Positions 41,324 through 50,059 of a DNA stretch of 64,000 bases are shown piece by piece. Every line of letters starts with the position of its first letter. The first letter of the stretch is position 1. The notes beneath the pieces are model-generated. The model had not been told where the DNA came from and made no database searches. It saw only the letters and a program-made list of their open reading frames with translations. The stretch comes from Streptomyces sp. JH14 (lineage in GTDB: Bacteria > Actinomycetota > Actinomycetes > Streptomycetales > Streptomycetaceae), in the NCBI RefSeq assembly GCF_029428675.1, contig NZ_JAJNEL010000001.1, positions 4,278,001 to 4,342,000 of the forward strand, written 5' to 3'. The translations under genes were made by a program, and so were the position numbers.

Positions 41324-41355
41324 GGGCGGTACGGCTCTTTCGGGTCGTGCCGCCC
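41324..41355 (+). terminator. Hairpin between rpsD and rpoA
   Basis: Ten-pair stem GGGCGGTACG (41324-41333) with CGTGCCGCCC (41346-41355), one G-U, loop of 12, no T run. It lies 17 bases after rpsD; partial termination or processing before rpoA is possible. Confidence 0.5.
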
Positions 41356-41416
41356 GTACCCTTGTCAGTATCTGGGGGCGTCAAATAGTGGGCGCCCACG
41401 ACTGAAGGATCGCAGC

Positions 41417-42439
41417 ATGCTTATCGCTCAGCGTCCGTCGCTGACCGAAGAGGTCGTTGACGAGTTCCGCTCCCGGTTCGTGATCGAGCCGCTGGAGCCG
41501 GGCTTCGGCTACACCCTCGGTAACTCTCTCCGTCGTACGCTCCTCTCCTCGATCCCCGGCGCTGCTGTCACCAGCATCCGGATCGACGGTGTCCTGCACG
41601 AGTTCACCACCGTGCCGGGCGTCAAGGAGGACGTCACCGACCTCATCCTCAACATCAAGCAGCTGGTCGTCTCCTCGGAGCACGACGAGCCGGTCGTGAT
41701 GTACCTGCGCAAGCAGGGTCCCGGCCTGGTCACCGCCGCTGACATCGCCCCGCCGGCCGGTGTCGAGGTCCACAACCCGGACCTGGTCCTGGCCACGCTG
41801 AACAGCAAGGGCAAGCTGGAGATGGAGCTGACCGTCGAGCGCGGTCGCGGCTACGTCTCCGCCGTCCAGAACAAGCAGGTGGGCCAGGAGATCGGCCGTA
41901 TCCCGGTCGACTCCATCTACTCGCCGGTGCTCAAGGTCACGTACAAGGTCGAGGCGACCCGTGTCGAGCAGCGCACCGACTTCGACAAGCTGATCGTCGA
42001 CGTCGAGACCAAGCAGGCCATGCGTCCCCGTGACGCCATGGCGTCGGCCGGCAAGACCCTGGTCGAGCTGTTCGGTCTGGCCCGCGAGCTCAACATCGAT
42101 GCCGAGGGCATCGACATGGGCCCGTCCCCGACGGACGCCGCGCTCGCCGCCGATCTGGCGCTGCCGATCGAGGAGCTCGAGCTCACGGTCCGTTCGTACA
42201 ACTGCCTCAAGCGTGAGGGCATCCACTCCGTGGGTGAGCTCGTGGCTCGTTCCGAGGCCGACCTGCTCGACATCCGCAACTTCGGTGCGAAGTCGATCGA
42301 CGAGGTCAAGGCGAAGCTGGCCGGCATGGGCCTGGCGCTCAAGGACAGCCCGCCCGGATTCGACCCGACCGCCGCCGCCGACGCCTTCGGCGCCGACGAC
42401 GACGCGGACGCGGGCTTCGTCGAGACCGAGCAGTACTAG
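41417..42439 (+). CDS. rpoA: DNA-directed RNA polymerase subunit alpha
   Basis: 340-residue subunit that nucleates polymerase assembly. The N-terminal dimer domain (FVIEPLEPGFGYTLGNSLRR) is joined by an acidic linker to the C-terminal domain (about 245-320) with ELTVRSYNCLKREGI and RNFGAKSIDEVK, which binds UP elements and activators. ATG at 41417 follows GAAGGATCG. Confidence 0.98.
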   Translation: MLIAQRPSLTEEVVDEFRSRFVIEPLEPGFGYTLGNSLRRTLLSSIPGAAVTSIRIDGVLHEFTTVPGVKEDVTDLILNIKQLVVSSEHDEPVVMYLRKQGPGLVTAADIAPPAGVEVHNPDLVLATLNSKGKLEMELTVERGRGYVSAVQNKQVGQEIGRIPVDSIYSPVLKVTYKVEATRVEQRTDFDKLIVDVETKQAMRPRDAMASAGKTLVELFGLARELNIDAEGIDMGPSPTDAALAADLALPIEELELTVRSYNCLKREGIHSVGELVARSEADLLDIRNFGAKSIDEVKAKLAGMGLALKDSPPGFDPTAAADAFGADDDADAGFVETEQY

Positions 42440-42454
42440 GACGCCTCCGGCCGT

Positions 42455-42477
42455 GGCGCCCGGGATTTCCGGGCGCC
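42455..42477 (+). terminator. Hairpin between rpoA and rplQ
   Basis: Perfect 9-pair stem GGCGCCCGG (42455-42463) with 42469-42477, loop GATTT, no T run, 15 bases after the rpoA stop. Confidence 0.5.
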
Positions 42478-42621
42478 GTGGACCGGAGTGAGGGCTCTGC
42501 CCTCGATCGCCGGACGGGCTCGATGAGCCCGGCCGACCCATGTTCTTCCGTGAGGCGGCCGCTTCACGGGAACTGACACCGGTACCTGATACGGCCGGTG
42601 CAGCACACAAGGAGATACACC

Positions 42622-43116
42622 ATGCCGCGTCCCGCAAAGGGTGCCCGTCTGGGCGGCAGCGCCGCGCACGAGAAGCTTCTTCTCAACAACCTTGCGAAGT
42701 CGCTGTTCGAGCACGGCCGCATCACGACGACCGAGGCCAAGGCCCGCCGCCTGCGTCCGGTCGCCGAGCGTTTCATCACCAAGGCGAAGAAGGGCGACAT
42801 CCACAACCGTCGCCTGGTTCTGCAGTCGATCACGGACAAGGGCGTCGTGCACACGCTCTTCACCGAGATCGCCCCGCGCTACGAGAACCGCCCCGGTGGT
42901 TACACGCGCATCACCAAGATCGGCAACCGTCGTGGCGACAACGCCCCGATGGCCGTCATCGAGCTGGTCGAGGCGCTGACCGTGGCGCAGCAGGCCACCG
43001 GTGAGGCCGAGGCCGCGACGAAGCGTGCGGTCAAGGAAGACTCCCTCAAGAAGGACGCGGCTCCGGCCGAGTCCGCCGAGGACGCCGCTCCGGCGGAGGA
43101 GTCCAAGGACGCCTGA
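42622..43116 (+). CDS. rplQ: 50S ribosomal protein L17 (bL17)
   Basis: 164-residue protein near the tunnel exit. PRPAKGARLGGSAAHEKLLL and the family core AKSLFEHGRITTTEAKARRL are clear. About 45 C-terminal residues form a Lys/Glu/Ala-rich extension (AAPAESAEDAAPAEES) not found in E. coli. ATG at 42622 follows AAGGAGA. Last ribosomal gene of the alpha operon. Confidence 0.97.
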   Translation: MPRPAKGARLGGSAAHEKLLLNNLAKSLFEHGRITTTEAKARRLRPVAERFITKAKKGDIHNRRLVLQSITDKGVVHTLFTEIAPRYENRPGGYTRITKIGNRRGDNAPMAVIELVEALTVAQQATGEAEAATKRAVKEDSLKKDAAPAESAEDAAPAEESKDA

Positions 43117-43134
43117 GCGTTCTGAGACCACTGG

Positions 43135-43172
43135 ACGGGCCCGCATCACCCTTCGGGGCGGTGCGGGCCCGT
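43135..43172 (+). terminator. Terminator of the alpha operon
   Basis: Outer 11-pair perfect stem ACGGGCCCGCA (43135-43145) with 43162-43172, and an inner CCC/GGG stem around a TTCG loop. It precedes truA by about 30 bases. Confidence 0.82.
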
Positions 43173-43203
43173 TCCGCATGTTCCGGCTTGAGAGGATCTT
43201 TCG

Positions 43204-44058
43204 GTGAGTGACGAAGTGGAGCCCGGCTCGGTACGGGTGCGGCTGGACCTGGCGTACGACGGCAAGGACTTCTCCGGCTGGGCGAAGCAGACGGCCCGGC
43301 GCACGGTGCAGGGGGAGATCGAGGACGCGCTGCGGACCGTGACGCGGTCGGCGCGGACGTACGACCTGACGGTCGCCGGGCGCACGGACGCGGGGGTGCA
43401 CGCCCGTGGCCAGGTCGCGCACGTCGATCTGCCCATCGAGGTGTGGGCCGAGCACCGCGACCTGCTGCTGCGGCGGATGGCCGGGCGGATGGCGCCCGAT
43501 GTACGGATCTGGCGGGTGACCGAGGCCCCGGCGGGGTTCAACGCACGCTTCTCCGCGCTGTGGCGGCGGTATGCCTACCGCATCTCCGACCGGCCCGGTG
43601 GCGCCGATCCGCTGACGCGTGGACATGTGCTGTGGCACGACCGGCCGTTGGATGTGGAAGCGATGAACGCCGCGTCGGCGCGGATGCTCGGGGAGCACGA
43701 CTTCGCGGCGTACTGCAAGAAGCGCGAGGGTGCGACGACCATCCGCACGCTGCAGAAGCTGAGTTGGGTACGGGACACGGAGTCCGGCGTCATCACGGGG
43801 ACCGTGCAGGCCGACGCCTTCTGCCACAACATGGTGCGTGCGCTGGTGGGCGCGATGCTGTTCGTGGGCGACGGGCGGCGGCCCGATCCGTGGCCGGCCC
43901 AGGTGCTGGCGGCCGGGGTGCGGGACCCGGGGGTGCATGTGGTGCGGCCGCACGGGCTGACGCTGGAGGAAGTCGCTTATCCGGCGGCCGAGTTGCTCGC
44001 GGCGCGCAACAAGGAAGCGCGCAATGTCCGGACGCTGCCGGGGGGCGGGTGCTGCTGA
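43204..44058 (+). CDS. truA: tRNA pseudouridine(38-40) synthase
   Basis: 284-residue enzyme that isomerises uridines 38-40 in the anticodon arm. The catalytic aspartate is D62 in GRTDAGVHARGQ; DAFCHNMVRALVGAML is the second signature. GTG at 43204. The terminal GGGCC residues are unusual but lie past the fold. It converges on the minus-strand gene at 44126, with 67 bases between. Confidence 0.95.
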   Translation: MSDEVEPGSVRVRLDLAYDGKDFSGWAKQTARRTVQGEIEDALRTVTRSARTYDLTVAGRTDAGVHARGQVAHVDLPIEVWAEHRDLLLRRMAGRMAPDVRIWRVTEAPAGFNARFSALWRRYAYRISDRPGGADPLTRGHVLWHDRPLDVEAMNAASARMLGEHDFAAYCKKREGATTIRTLQKLSWVRDTESGVITGTVQADAFCHNMVRALVGAMLFVGDGRRPDPWPAQVLAAGVRDPGVHVVRPHGLTLEEVAYPAAELLAARNKEARNVRTLPGGGCC

Positions 44059-44125
44059 GTCCCCCTGGTGGTGCCGCACTGCCGGTGCGGTGCTCGGCCT
44101 GAAGGGTGGTCAGCAGGTCAGCAGG

Positions 44126-46021
44126 TCAGTGGGGGAGTGTCCTGGGCGTGCGGGCCCGCCGCCGGCACCAGGCCCTCGTCAGCTGTCCCGCCAGGAGCAG
44201 TGCGCCCAGCGTCACCACCGCCGCACGGACCGGTCCGGTGCCGGGACTCGACCAGCCGTGGACCGCGGCCGCTGCGAGCACCGCCAGAGCCGCGATGCGC
44301 AGCAGCCACCAGCGGGCCGGCCGGGGGTCGTGACGGCCGGGGGCCGGCGGGTGGGCACCGTCCCGCGTCGTCATCGTGTCGCGTATGCCTGCGAGCAGGC
44401 CCCGGCGGGTGAGGACCCGGGCGCCGGAGAGCGTGTCCAGGATCTCCGGGCGGGTGCCGAAGTCCGCGGGGAGCGGGGGGAGGGCGAGGGCGGCCAGCAG
44501 GTCGGACTGGTGCTGGGCCGGGTTCCCCGTGGCGCGGAGGATGTGGGTCACCGGGCGCGGGTCCGCCAGGCCGTAGAGCCGGGACAGGGCGGCGGCCGTG
44601 GTGGCTGCCGCGGTGTGGTCCGGGGCCGGCGACGTGGCGTTCCACTCGTGCGTGGCGAGTGGGCGGCCCTTGTGGAACAGGGTGAAGCCGCAGCGTTCGG
44701 GCGCGCGGCGCAGGACCAGCGTCGGCCACTTCTCGCCGGTGGTGAAATTGTCGGCCGCGGTGGTCAGCCGGTCCTCCGTGGAGAGCACCGAGCGCTTGGC
44801 CGGCCTGGGGTCGGGAACGGCCTCGATGTATGTGTGCGTCGCCGATGCCGGCGCCGTACGCAGGGATACGCCGCACATCAGGGCCGCCTGGGCCACCTCC
44901 GCCGGGCGGGCCGCCGCTATCGCGAGCGCGCAGGGGGCGCCTTCCGTCCAGACGGGGGCCGGGACGACGGCCTGCGGGTGCGAGGGTCGGGAGAAGAACG
45001 GGGTTCTGGTCGCCACATGGATCCGGACGCCCGAGCGGATGTCGAGGAACTCCTGGCGCGGGTCGTCGCCGAAGTGCGCCCAGGGGTATGTGGTGGCGGT
45101 GGCGCCGATCGCGCGGAACGTGTCGAGGGCGTCGTGCCAGCGCTCCGCGCGCAACAGCATCAGGACCAGCTGGTTGCGGAAGCCCGCCGCCTCGCGGCTG
45201 CCCGGGGCGTACTGGGCGGAGAGCGCCAGGGCGCGGGTGACGGCCGCCGCCACGCGTGGAGCGAACGGGTCGGGGGCGGCGGACGACGGGCCTTCGGTGA
45301 GTACCTCGTACTCCAGCGCCGCCGACAGGGGCAGGGCGTGCAGTTTCGAGCCGGGCGGGGCCGTGGCGGCCGCGCCCTCGGCGAAGGCGAACATCTCCTC
45401 GTGCGAGCCGTACCACTTCGCGCACAGGTACTGCAGGGCCGCCGTGTGGCAGCCGTAGTGGTGCGGATCGCGGGCGGTGGCCTCGGCCCAGTAGTCGTCG
45501 AACACGGCGCGCGGGGCCTGGCTGCCCAGTGCGTGGGTGAGGGCGATGCGCCAGGGGACCGGGTCGGCCGGGTTGAGTCCGGCCGCAGCGCCGATCACCG
45601 GGACCGCGTCCTCCAGGAGCGCGAAGAAGGCCTGGAACTGGTCCCGCGAGACGTTCCGGGCGCGCTCCGGGGTGCGGATCTCCCAGGCCTGGCCGATGCA
45701 GAGGTCCGCCTTGACCAGGGCCGCGTCCGGGTCCTCGGGCGACTCGGCCAGCCATGCGTCCAGCCAGCCCGGATTGTGCAGCGCGGCGTCGGCGAGACGC
45801 GCCACGTATCCGTCCCTCAGCTCCCACTGCGCGTGCGCGCGGGTCGCGGCGAGGAGACCGCGGGCGGGGCCGTGGTCGCCCGCGGTGGCGGCTGCCAGCG
45901 CCGTACGCAGCGCGGTGTCCGGCGCGTCGACGACCACCGCCTCGTCCGGCACCAGATCCGCGCCGATCGTCGCACTGTGGCGCAGCACCCGGGGGAGCGT
46001 GAGCAGGAAGGGAAGGCGCAC
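44126..46021 (-). CDS. Uncharacterised membrane-anchored protein, 631 residues
   Basis: I do not recognise a named family. The first ~440 residues are soluble and helix-rich, with segments such as DDYWAEATARDPHHYGCHTAALQYL that look TPR-like. The middle resembles a 2-beta sheet domain (ADNFTTGEKWPTLVLRRAPERCGFTLFHKG). Two C-terminal hydrophobic helices (about 570-592 and 596-616) end in an Arg-rich tail. GTG at 46021 has GAGG upstream and lies 17 bases after the upstream membrane-protein gene, so the two are an operon. Streptomycetes carry an uncharacterised gene at this site downstream of truA. Confidence 0.7.
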   Translation of the reverse strand: MRLPFLLTLPRVLRHSATIGADLVPDEAVVVDAPDTALRTALAAATAGDHGPARGLLAATRAHAQWELRDGYVARLADAALHNPGWLDAWLAESPEDPDAALVKADLCIGQAWEIRTPERARNVSRDQFQAFFALLEDAVPVIGAAAGLNPADPVPWRIALTHALGSQAPRAVFDDYWAEATARDPHHYGCHTAALQYLCAKWYGSHEEMFAFAEGAAATAPPGSKLHALPLSAALEYEVLTEGPSSAAPDPFAPRVAAAVTRALALSAQYAPGSREAAGFRNQLVLMLLRAERWHDALDTFRAIGATATTYPWAHFGDDPRQEFLDIRSGVRIHVATRTPFFSRPSHPQAVVPAPVWTEGAPCALAIAAARPAEVAQAALMCGVSLRTAPASATHTYIEAVPDPRPAKRSVLSTEDRLTTAADNFTTGEKWPTLVLRRAPERCGFTLFHKGRPLATHEWNATSPAPDHTAAATTAAALSRLYGLADPRPVTHILRATGNPAQHQSDLLAALALPPLPADFGTRPEILDTLSGARVLTRRGLLAGIRDTMTTRDGAHPPAPGRHDPRPARWWLLRIAALAVLAAAAVHGWSSPGTGPVRAAVVTLGALLLAGQLTRAWCRRRARTPRTLPH

Positions 46022-46038
46022 GACGTCCTCAGGAGGGC

Positions 46039-46890
46039 TCAGCCGGTCGGCGCGGTGGCCGCCGCGGAGGCCTGGACCTCGCCGCGGTGGCGTATCTGAC
46101 GGAACGTGAAGTTCGTCAGGTCGTCGCCGACGGCGAAGACGTTCTTGTCGGCCTTGGTGACGTTCTTGCCGCTGGTGAACCCGCCGACGGTGAAGTAGGC
46201 GTAGCGGCCGTACGAGTTGGCGGTGCGCCGGCAGACCGAGCCACCGCGGCAGAACGTCGGCACGCCCGAGCCGCTCAGCGAGGCCAGGCCGCCGGACGCC
46301 TGCTGGGCCGCCTTCTTCGCCTGCGCCTCCGTCTCGAAGACCGCGACACCGACGGTCACGGCGACCCCGGCCCTGCTGTACGTGGCACGGATGACCTGGT
46401 CGCAGCCGTTGTTCACGAGGATGGAGCCGAGCGCGCCCTGGGTGGTCGACGCGCACTTCGTGGTGCGGTGCGTGGCGCCCTTCGCGTAGACGCGGTCACC
46501 CATCGTCAGCTTCCGGCCGGGGTAGAAGGAGTCGACGGTGAGCGGCGCCCTGTCCTTCTTCACGTCGGAGATGTAGTCCTTCGGGTCCGGCGGGGGCGGA
46601 GGCGCCACCGTGGAGAAGGACGGCTCGGGCTCGGCCGAGTCGGTCGGCAGATCGGCGGGCCCGGGCAGCTGGCTCGCGTCCTTGCCCGAGCCGGTGGAGC
46701 CGCTGCTGTTGGTCGAGATGACCGCCGTCGCCACGATGGCCGCGACCGCGGCGGTGGCGAGCGCGCCGCCGCCGATCAGCAGCCACTTCTTGCGACGGCT
46801 CCGCGCTGCGGATGCCTCGGCCAGCGCTGCCCAGTCCGGAGTCTGATTGCCTCCGGGCCCCCAGGAGGGCCCCCCTTGCCCAAAACTCAT
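46039..46890 (-). CDS. Uncharacterised single-pass membrane protein with Cys-containing outer domain
   Basis: 283 residues. A short cytoplasmic N-terminus (GPSWGPGGNQTPDWAALAEA) is followed by one transmembrane helix (KKWLLIGGGALATAAVAAIV, about 35-57), a Ser/Gly/Pro linker with a run of prolines, and an extracytoplasmic domain of ~170 residues with at least four Cys (TKCAST, NNGCDQV, TFCRGGSVCRR). The domain may be disulphide-bonded. ATG at 46890 with AGGA upstream. First gene of a two-gene operon divergent from the ABC-F gene (67-base gap). Function unknown. Confidence 0.7.
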   Translation of the reverse strand: MSFGQGGPSWGPGGNQTPDWAALAEASAARSRRKKWLLIGGGALATAAVAAIVATAVISTNSSGSTGSGKDASQLPGPADLPTDSAEPEPSFSTVAPPPPPDPKDYISDVKKDRAPLTVDSFYPGRKLTMGDRVYAKGATHRTTKCASTTQGALGSILVNNGCDQVIRATYSRAGVAVTVGVAVFETEAQAKKAAQQASGGLASLSGSGVPTFCRGGSVCRRTANSYGRYAYFTVGGFTSGKNVTKADKNVFAVGDDLTNFTFRQIRHRGEVQASAAATAPTG

Positions 46891-46957
46891 GCGGCGAATC
46901 CTAGACGGAACGTAAACCGGTTGGGCCAGGGCTTCGCGGGCCGTGACAATGCTGTGC

Positions 46958-48577
46958 ATGGGACATCTTGAAGCGGGGCATCTGGAGTACTACCTACCGG
47001 ACGGGCGGGTGCTGCTCGGCGATGCTTCGTTCCGGGTCGCGGACGGGGCCGTCGTCGCGCTCGTCGGGGCGAACGGCGCCGGGAAGACGACGCTGCTGCG
47101 CCTCCTGTCCGGGGACCTCCAGCCGCACGGGGGCACCGTGTCGGTGAGCGGCGGGCTCGGCGTGATGCCGCAGTTCGTGGGCTCGGTCCGGGACGACCGT
47201 ACGGTCAGGGACCTGCTGGTCTCCGTCGCGCAGCCGCGCATCCGCGAGGCCGCGCAGGCGGTCGACAGGGCCGAGGAGCTGATCCTCACCGTCGACGACG
47301 AGGCCGCGCAGATGACGTACGCGCAGGCCCTCAGCGACTGGGCGGAGGTCCGCGGCTACGAGGCCGAGACCGTCTGGGACATGTGCACCATGGCCGCGCT
47401 CGGCGTTCCGTACGAGAAGGCGCAGTGGCGTGAGGTGCGCACGCTCAGCGGGGGTGAGCAGAAGCGGCTCGTGCTGGAGGCGCTGCTGCGCGGCCCGGAC
47501 GAGGTGCTGCTGCTCGACGAGCCGGACAACTATCTCGACGTCCCCGGCAAGCGGTGGCTGGAGTCGAAGCTCAAGGAGACGCGCAAGACGGTGCTCTTCG
47601 TCTCCCACGACCGGGAGCTGCTGTCGCGGGCCGCGGAGAAGATCGTCAGCGTGGAGCCCAGCCCTGCGGGCAGCGATGTGTGGGTGCACGGCGCCGGCTT
47701 CGCTACGTACCACCAGGCCCGCAAGGAACGGTTCGCGCGGTTCGAGGAGCTGCTGCGGCGCTGGGAGGAGGAGCACGCCCGGCTGAAGGCGCTGGTCCTG
47801 CGGCTGCGCCAGCAGGCGGCGAACAGCCCCGACATGGCGTCGCGCTACCGGGCGATGCAGACCCGCTTCAAGAAGTTCGAGGACGCGGGGCCGCCGCCGG
47901 AGCCGCCGCGCGAGCAGGACATCAAGATGCGGCTGCGCGGTGGCCGCACCGGGGTGCGGGCTGTGACTTGCAAGGGGCTCGAACTGACCGGGCTGATGAA
48001 ACCGTTCGATCTGGAGATCTTCTACGGGGAGCGGGTCGCCGTCCTCGGCTCGAACGGGTCGGGCAAGTCGCACTTCCTGCGGCTGCTCGCAGGGGAGCCG
48101 GTGGCGCACACGGGCGAGTGGAAGCTCGGAGCACGGGTCGTGCCCGGGCACTTCGCGCAGACGCACGCCCATCCGGAGCTGATGGGGCACACGCTCGTCG
48201 AGATCCTGTGGACCGAGCACGCGAAGGACCGCGGCGGGGCCATGTCCGTACTGCGCCGGTACGAGCTGGAACGGCAGGGGGACCAGCCCTTCGAGAAGCT
48301 GTCCGGCGGGCAGCAGGCGCGGTTCCAGATCCTGCTGCTGGAGCTGGCGGGCACCACGGCGCTGCTGCTCGACGAGCCGACGGACAACCTCGACCTGGAG
48401 TCGGCGGAGGCGCTGCAGGACGGGCTCGAGGTGTACGAAGGGACCGTGATGGCCGTCACGCACGACCGGTGGTTCGCGAAGTCGTTCGACCGCTATCTGG
48501 TCTTCGGGTCGGACGGCGTGGTGCGGGAGACCACGGAGCCGGTGTGGGACGAGCGCAGGGTGGAGCGGCAGCGGTAG
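46958..48577 (+). CDS. ABC-F family ATPase
   Basis: 539-residue soluble protein with two ATPase cassettes and no membrane domain. Cassette 1: GANGAGKTT, LSGGEQKR, LLLDEPDNYLD. Cassette 2: GSNGSGKS, LSGGQQAR, LLLDEPTDNLD. The interdomain linker is charged and helical (EELLRRWEEEHARLKALV), the P-site tRNA interaction motif of ribosome-acting ABC-F proteins. It could be a translation factor or an antibiotic-resistance protein; its stable position among ribosomal genes favours a housekeeping role. Start chosen at ATG 46958; ATG 46949 or GTG 46943 are possible, and none has a clear ribosome site. Confidence 0.85.
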   Translation: MGHLEAGHLEYYLPDGRVLLGDASFRVADGAVVALVGANGAGKTTLLRLLSGDLQPHGGTVSVSGGLGVMPQFVGSVRDDRTVRDLLVSVAQPRIREAAQAVDRAEELILTVDDEAAQMTYAQALSDWAEVRGYEAETVWDMCTMAALGVPYEKAQWREVRTLSGGEQKRLVLEALLRGPDEVLLLDEPDNYLDVPGKRWLESKLKETRKTVLFVSHDRELLSRAAEKIVSVEPSPAGSDVWVHGAGFATYHQARKERFARFEELLRRWEEEHARLKALVLRLRQQAANSPDMASRYRAMQTRFKKFEDAGPPPEPPREQDIKMRLRGGRTGVRAVTCKGLELTGLMKPFDLEIFYGERVAVLGSNGSGKSHFLRLLAGEPVAHTGEWKLGARVVPGHFAQTHAHPELMGHTLVEILWTEHAKDRGGAMSVLRRYELERQGDQPFEKLSGGQQARFQILLLELAGTTALLLDEPTDNLDLESAEALQDGLEVYEGTVMAVTHDRWFAKSFDRYLVFGSDGVVRETTEPVWDERRVERQR

Positions 48578-48589
48578 GTCCGGCGCGTT

Positions 48590-48619
48590 TTGACCCGTCC
48601 CGGGCGGGACGGGTACTGT
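48590..48619 (+). promoter_or_regulatory. rplM-rpsI promoter with dyad in its spacer
   Basis: TTGACC (48590-48595), 18 bases, TACTGT (48614-48619). A perfect inverted repeat CCCGTCCC-GGGC-GGGACGGG (48594-48613) fills the spacer and abuts the -10 box. It lies 13 bases after the ABC-F stop and predicts a 180-base leader before rplM. Confidence 0.7.
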
Positions 48620-48803
48620 CGGGGGTTGTTATACGTATCGGCCTCTCGTGCTTACGCGAAGAGCCCGTACGTAGGTTCTCTGGAGCAGTTACCAGTGGCT
48701 CGCATACGGGCAGCGTTCCCGGCACTGTGAGCCCCAGCTGCATGATCGCTTCAGGGGTGCCATGTGTCTGGACCTCATCCACTGAAGAAGCGAAGGCTAC
48801 GAA

Positions 48804-49247
48804 GTGCGTACGTACAGCCCCAAGCCCGGCGATGTCACTCGCCAGTGGCACATCATCGACGCTGAGGACATCGTCCTCGGCCGTCTGGCCACCACGGCCG
48901 CGAACCTCCTCCGAGGCAAGCACAAGGCGATTTACGCCCCCCACATGGACATGGGCGACTTCGTCATCATCATCAACGCCGAGAAGGTTCACCTCTCCGG
49001 CAACAAGAAGACCCAGAAGATGGCGTACCGCCACTCCGGGTTCCCGGGTGGTCTGCGCTCCGTGCGCTACGACGAGCTGCTCTCCAAGAACCCGGAGAAG
49101 GCCGTCGAGAAGGCCATCAAGGGCATGATCCCCAAGAACACCCTGGGCCGTCAGATGCTCTCGAAGCTCAAGGTCTACGCGGGCGACCAGCACCCGCACG
49201 CTGCTCAGCAGCCTGTCCCGTTCGAGATCACCCAGGTCGCGCAGTAG
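48804..49247 (+). CDS. rplM: 50S ribosomal protein L13 (uL13)
   Basis: 147-residue early 50S assembly protein. The N-terminal RTYSPKPGDVTRQWHIIDAE, core LRGKHKAIYAPHMDMGDFV and AIKGMIPKNTLGRQML are diagnostic. GTG at 48804 follows GAAGG. It is cotranscribed with rpsI. Confidence 0.98.
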   Translation: MRTYSPKPGDVTRQWHIIDAEDIVLGRLATTAANLLRGKHKAIYAPHMDMGDFVIIINAEKVHLSGNKKTQKMAYRHSGFPGGLRSVRYDELLSKNPEKAVEKAIKGMIPKNTLGRQMLSKLKVYAGDQHPHAAQQPVPFEITQVAQ

Positions 49248-49292
49248 TTCCGGCCTCCCCCCTAAGACATAAAGAAAGATCTGAGGAGAATC

Positions 49293-49820
49293 GTGGCCGA
49301 GACCACTGTTGAGAACCCCATCGAGGGCACCGAGGGCGAAGAGGTCTTCGCCGAGGTGACCACCTTCGAGTCCGAGGTTCCCGTCGAGGGCGAGTACACC
49401 AGCGAGTCGCTGGCGTCCCGCTTCGGCGACCCGCAGCCTGCCGCCGGCCTTGGCCGTCGGAAGAACGCCATCGCCCGCGTCCGGATCGTTCCGGGCACCG
49501 GCAAGTGGAAGATCAACGGTCGCACCCTTGAGGACTACTTCCCCAACAAGGTGCACCAGCAGGAAGTCAACGAGCCCTTCAAGGTGCTCGAGCTCGACAA
49601 CCGCTACGACGTCATCGCCCGCATCTCGGGTGGCGGCGTCTCGGGTCAGGCCGGTGCCCTGCGCCTCGGCGTCGCCCGTGCGCTGAACGAGGCGGACGTG
49701 GACAACAACCGCGCCCCGCTGAAGAAGGCCGGCTTCCTCTCCCGCGACGACCGTGCGGTCGAGCGCAAGAAGGCCGGTCTCAAGAAGGCCCGTAAGGCCC
49801 CGCAGTACAGCAAGCGCTAA
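49293..49820 (+). CDS. rpsI: 30S ribosomal protein S9 (uS9)
   Basis: 175-residue protein whose C-terminal SKR tail touches P-site tRNA. The conserved domain starts at GLGRRKNAIARVRI (about residue 52). The first ~50 residues are an acidic extension (EGTEGEEVFAEVTTFESEVP) usual in actinobacteria. GTG at 49293 follows CTGAGGAGAA. Confidence 0.97.
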   Translation: MAETTVENPIEGTEGEEVFAEVTTFESEVPVEGEYTSESLASRFGDPQPAAGLGRRKNAIARVRIVPGTGKWKINGRTLEDYFPNKVHQQEVNEPFKVLELDNRYDVIARISGGGVSGQAGALRLGVARALNEADVDNNRAPLKKAGFLSRDDRAVERKKAGLKKARKAPQYSKR

Positions 49821-49843
49821 ATCGCCTGCTCACCTGCTTTACG

Positions 49844-49887
49844 CGAACGCCCCGGGGGCACTCCTTGTGCCCCCGGGGCGTTCGTTT
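49844..49887 (+). terminator. Terminator of rplM-rpsI
   Basis: Perfect 17-pair stem (49844-49860 with 49868-49884), loop CTCCTTG, followed by TTT. It is a strong intrinsic terminator 24 bases after rpsI. Confidence 0.92.
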
Positions 49888-50059
49888 ATCGACGCCTGCG
49901 GGCGTATAACGGCATGAGACGTTCATAGGCCCGCCCGGTCGGCATCGCTGCTCGCGTTGCCCGGCGTCTCGCCTTGCGCCCTGCCCTGTGTCGTTTTGAC
50001 TAGTCATGGGCTCGGTTTACTTTTGCGGTTCGGTTTCGGAGCATCTTCGGAGGACACCA

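Noticed and set aside
44111..44129. CAGCAGGT tandem octamers between truA and the convergent gene
   Set aside because: Only about two and a half copies, short, and partly inside the last codons of the minus-strand gene. Not reported as a repeat element.
44024..46099. Plus-strand open frame opposite the 631-residue membrane-protein gene
   Set aside because: Composition-driven frame with no ribosome site or domain; the minus-strand product has membrane helices and a coupled neighbour.
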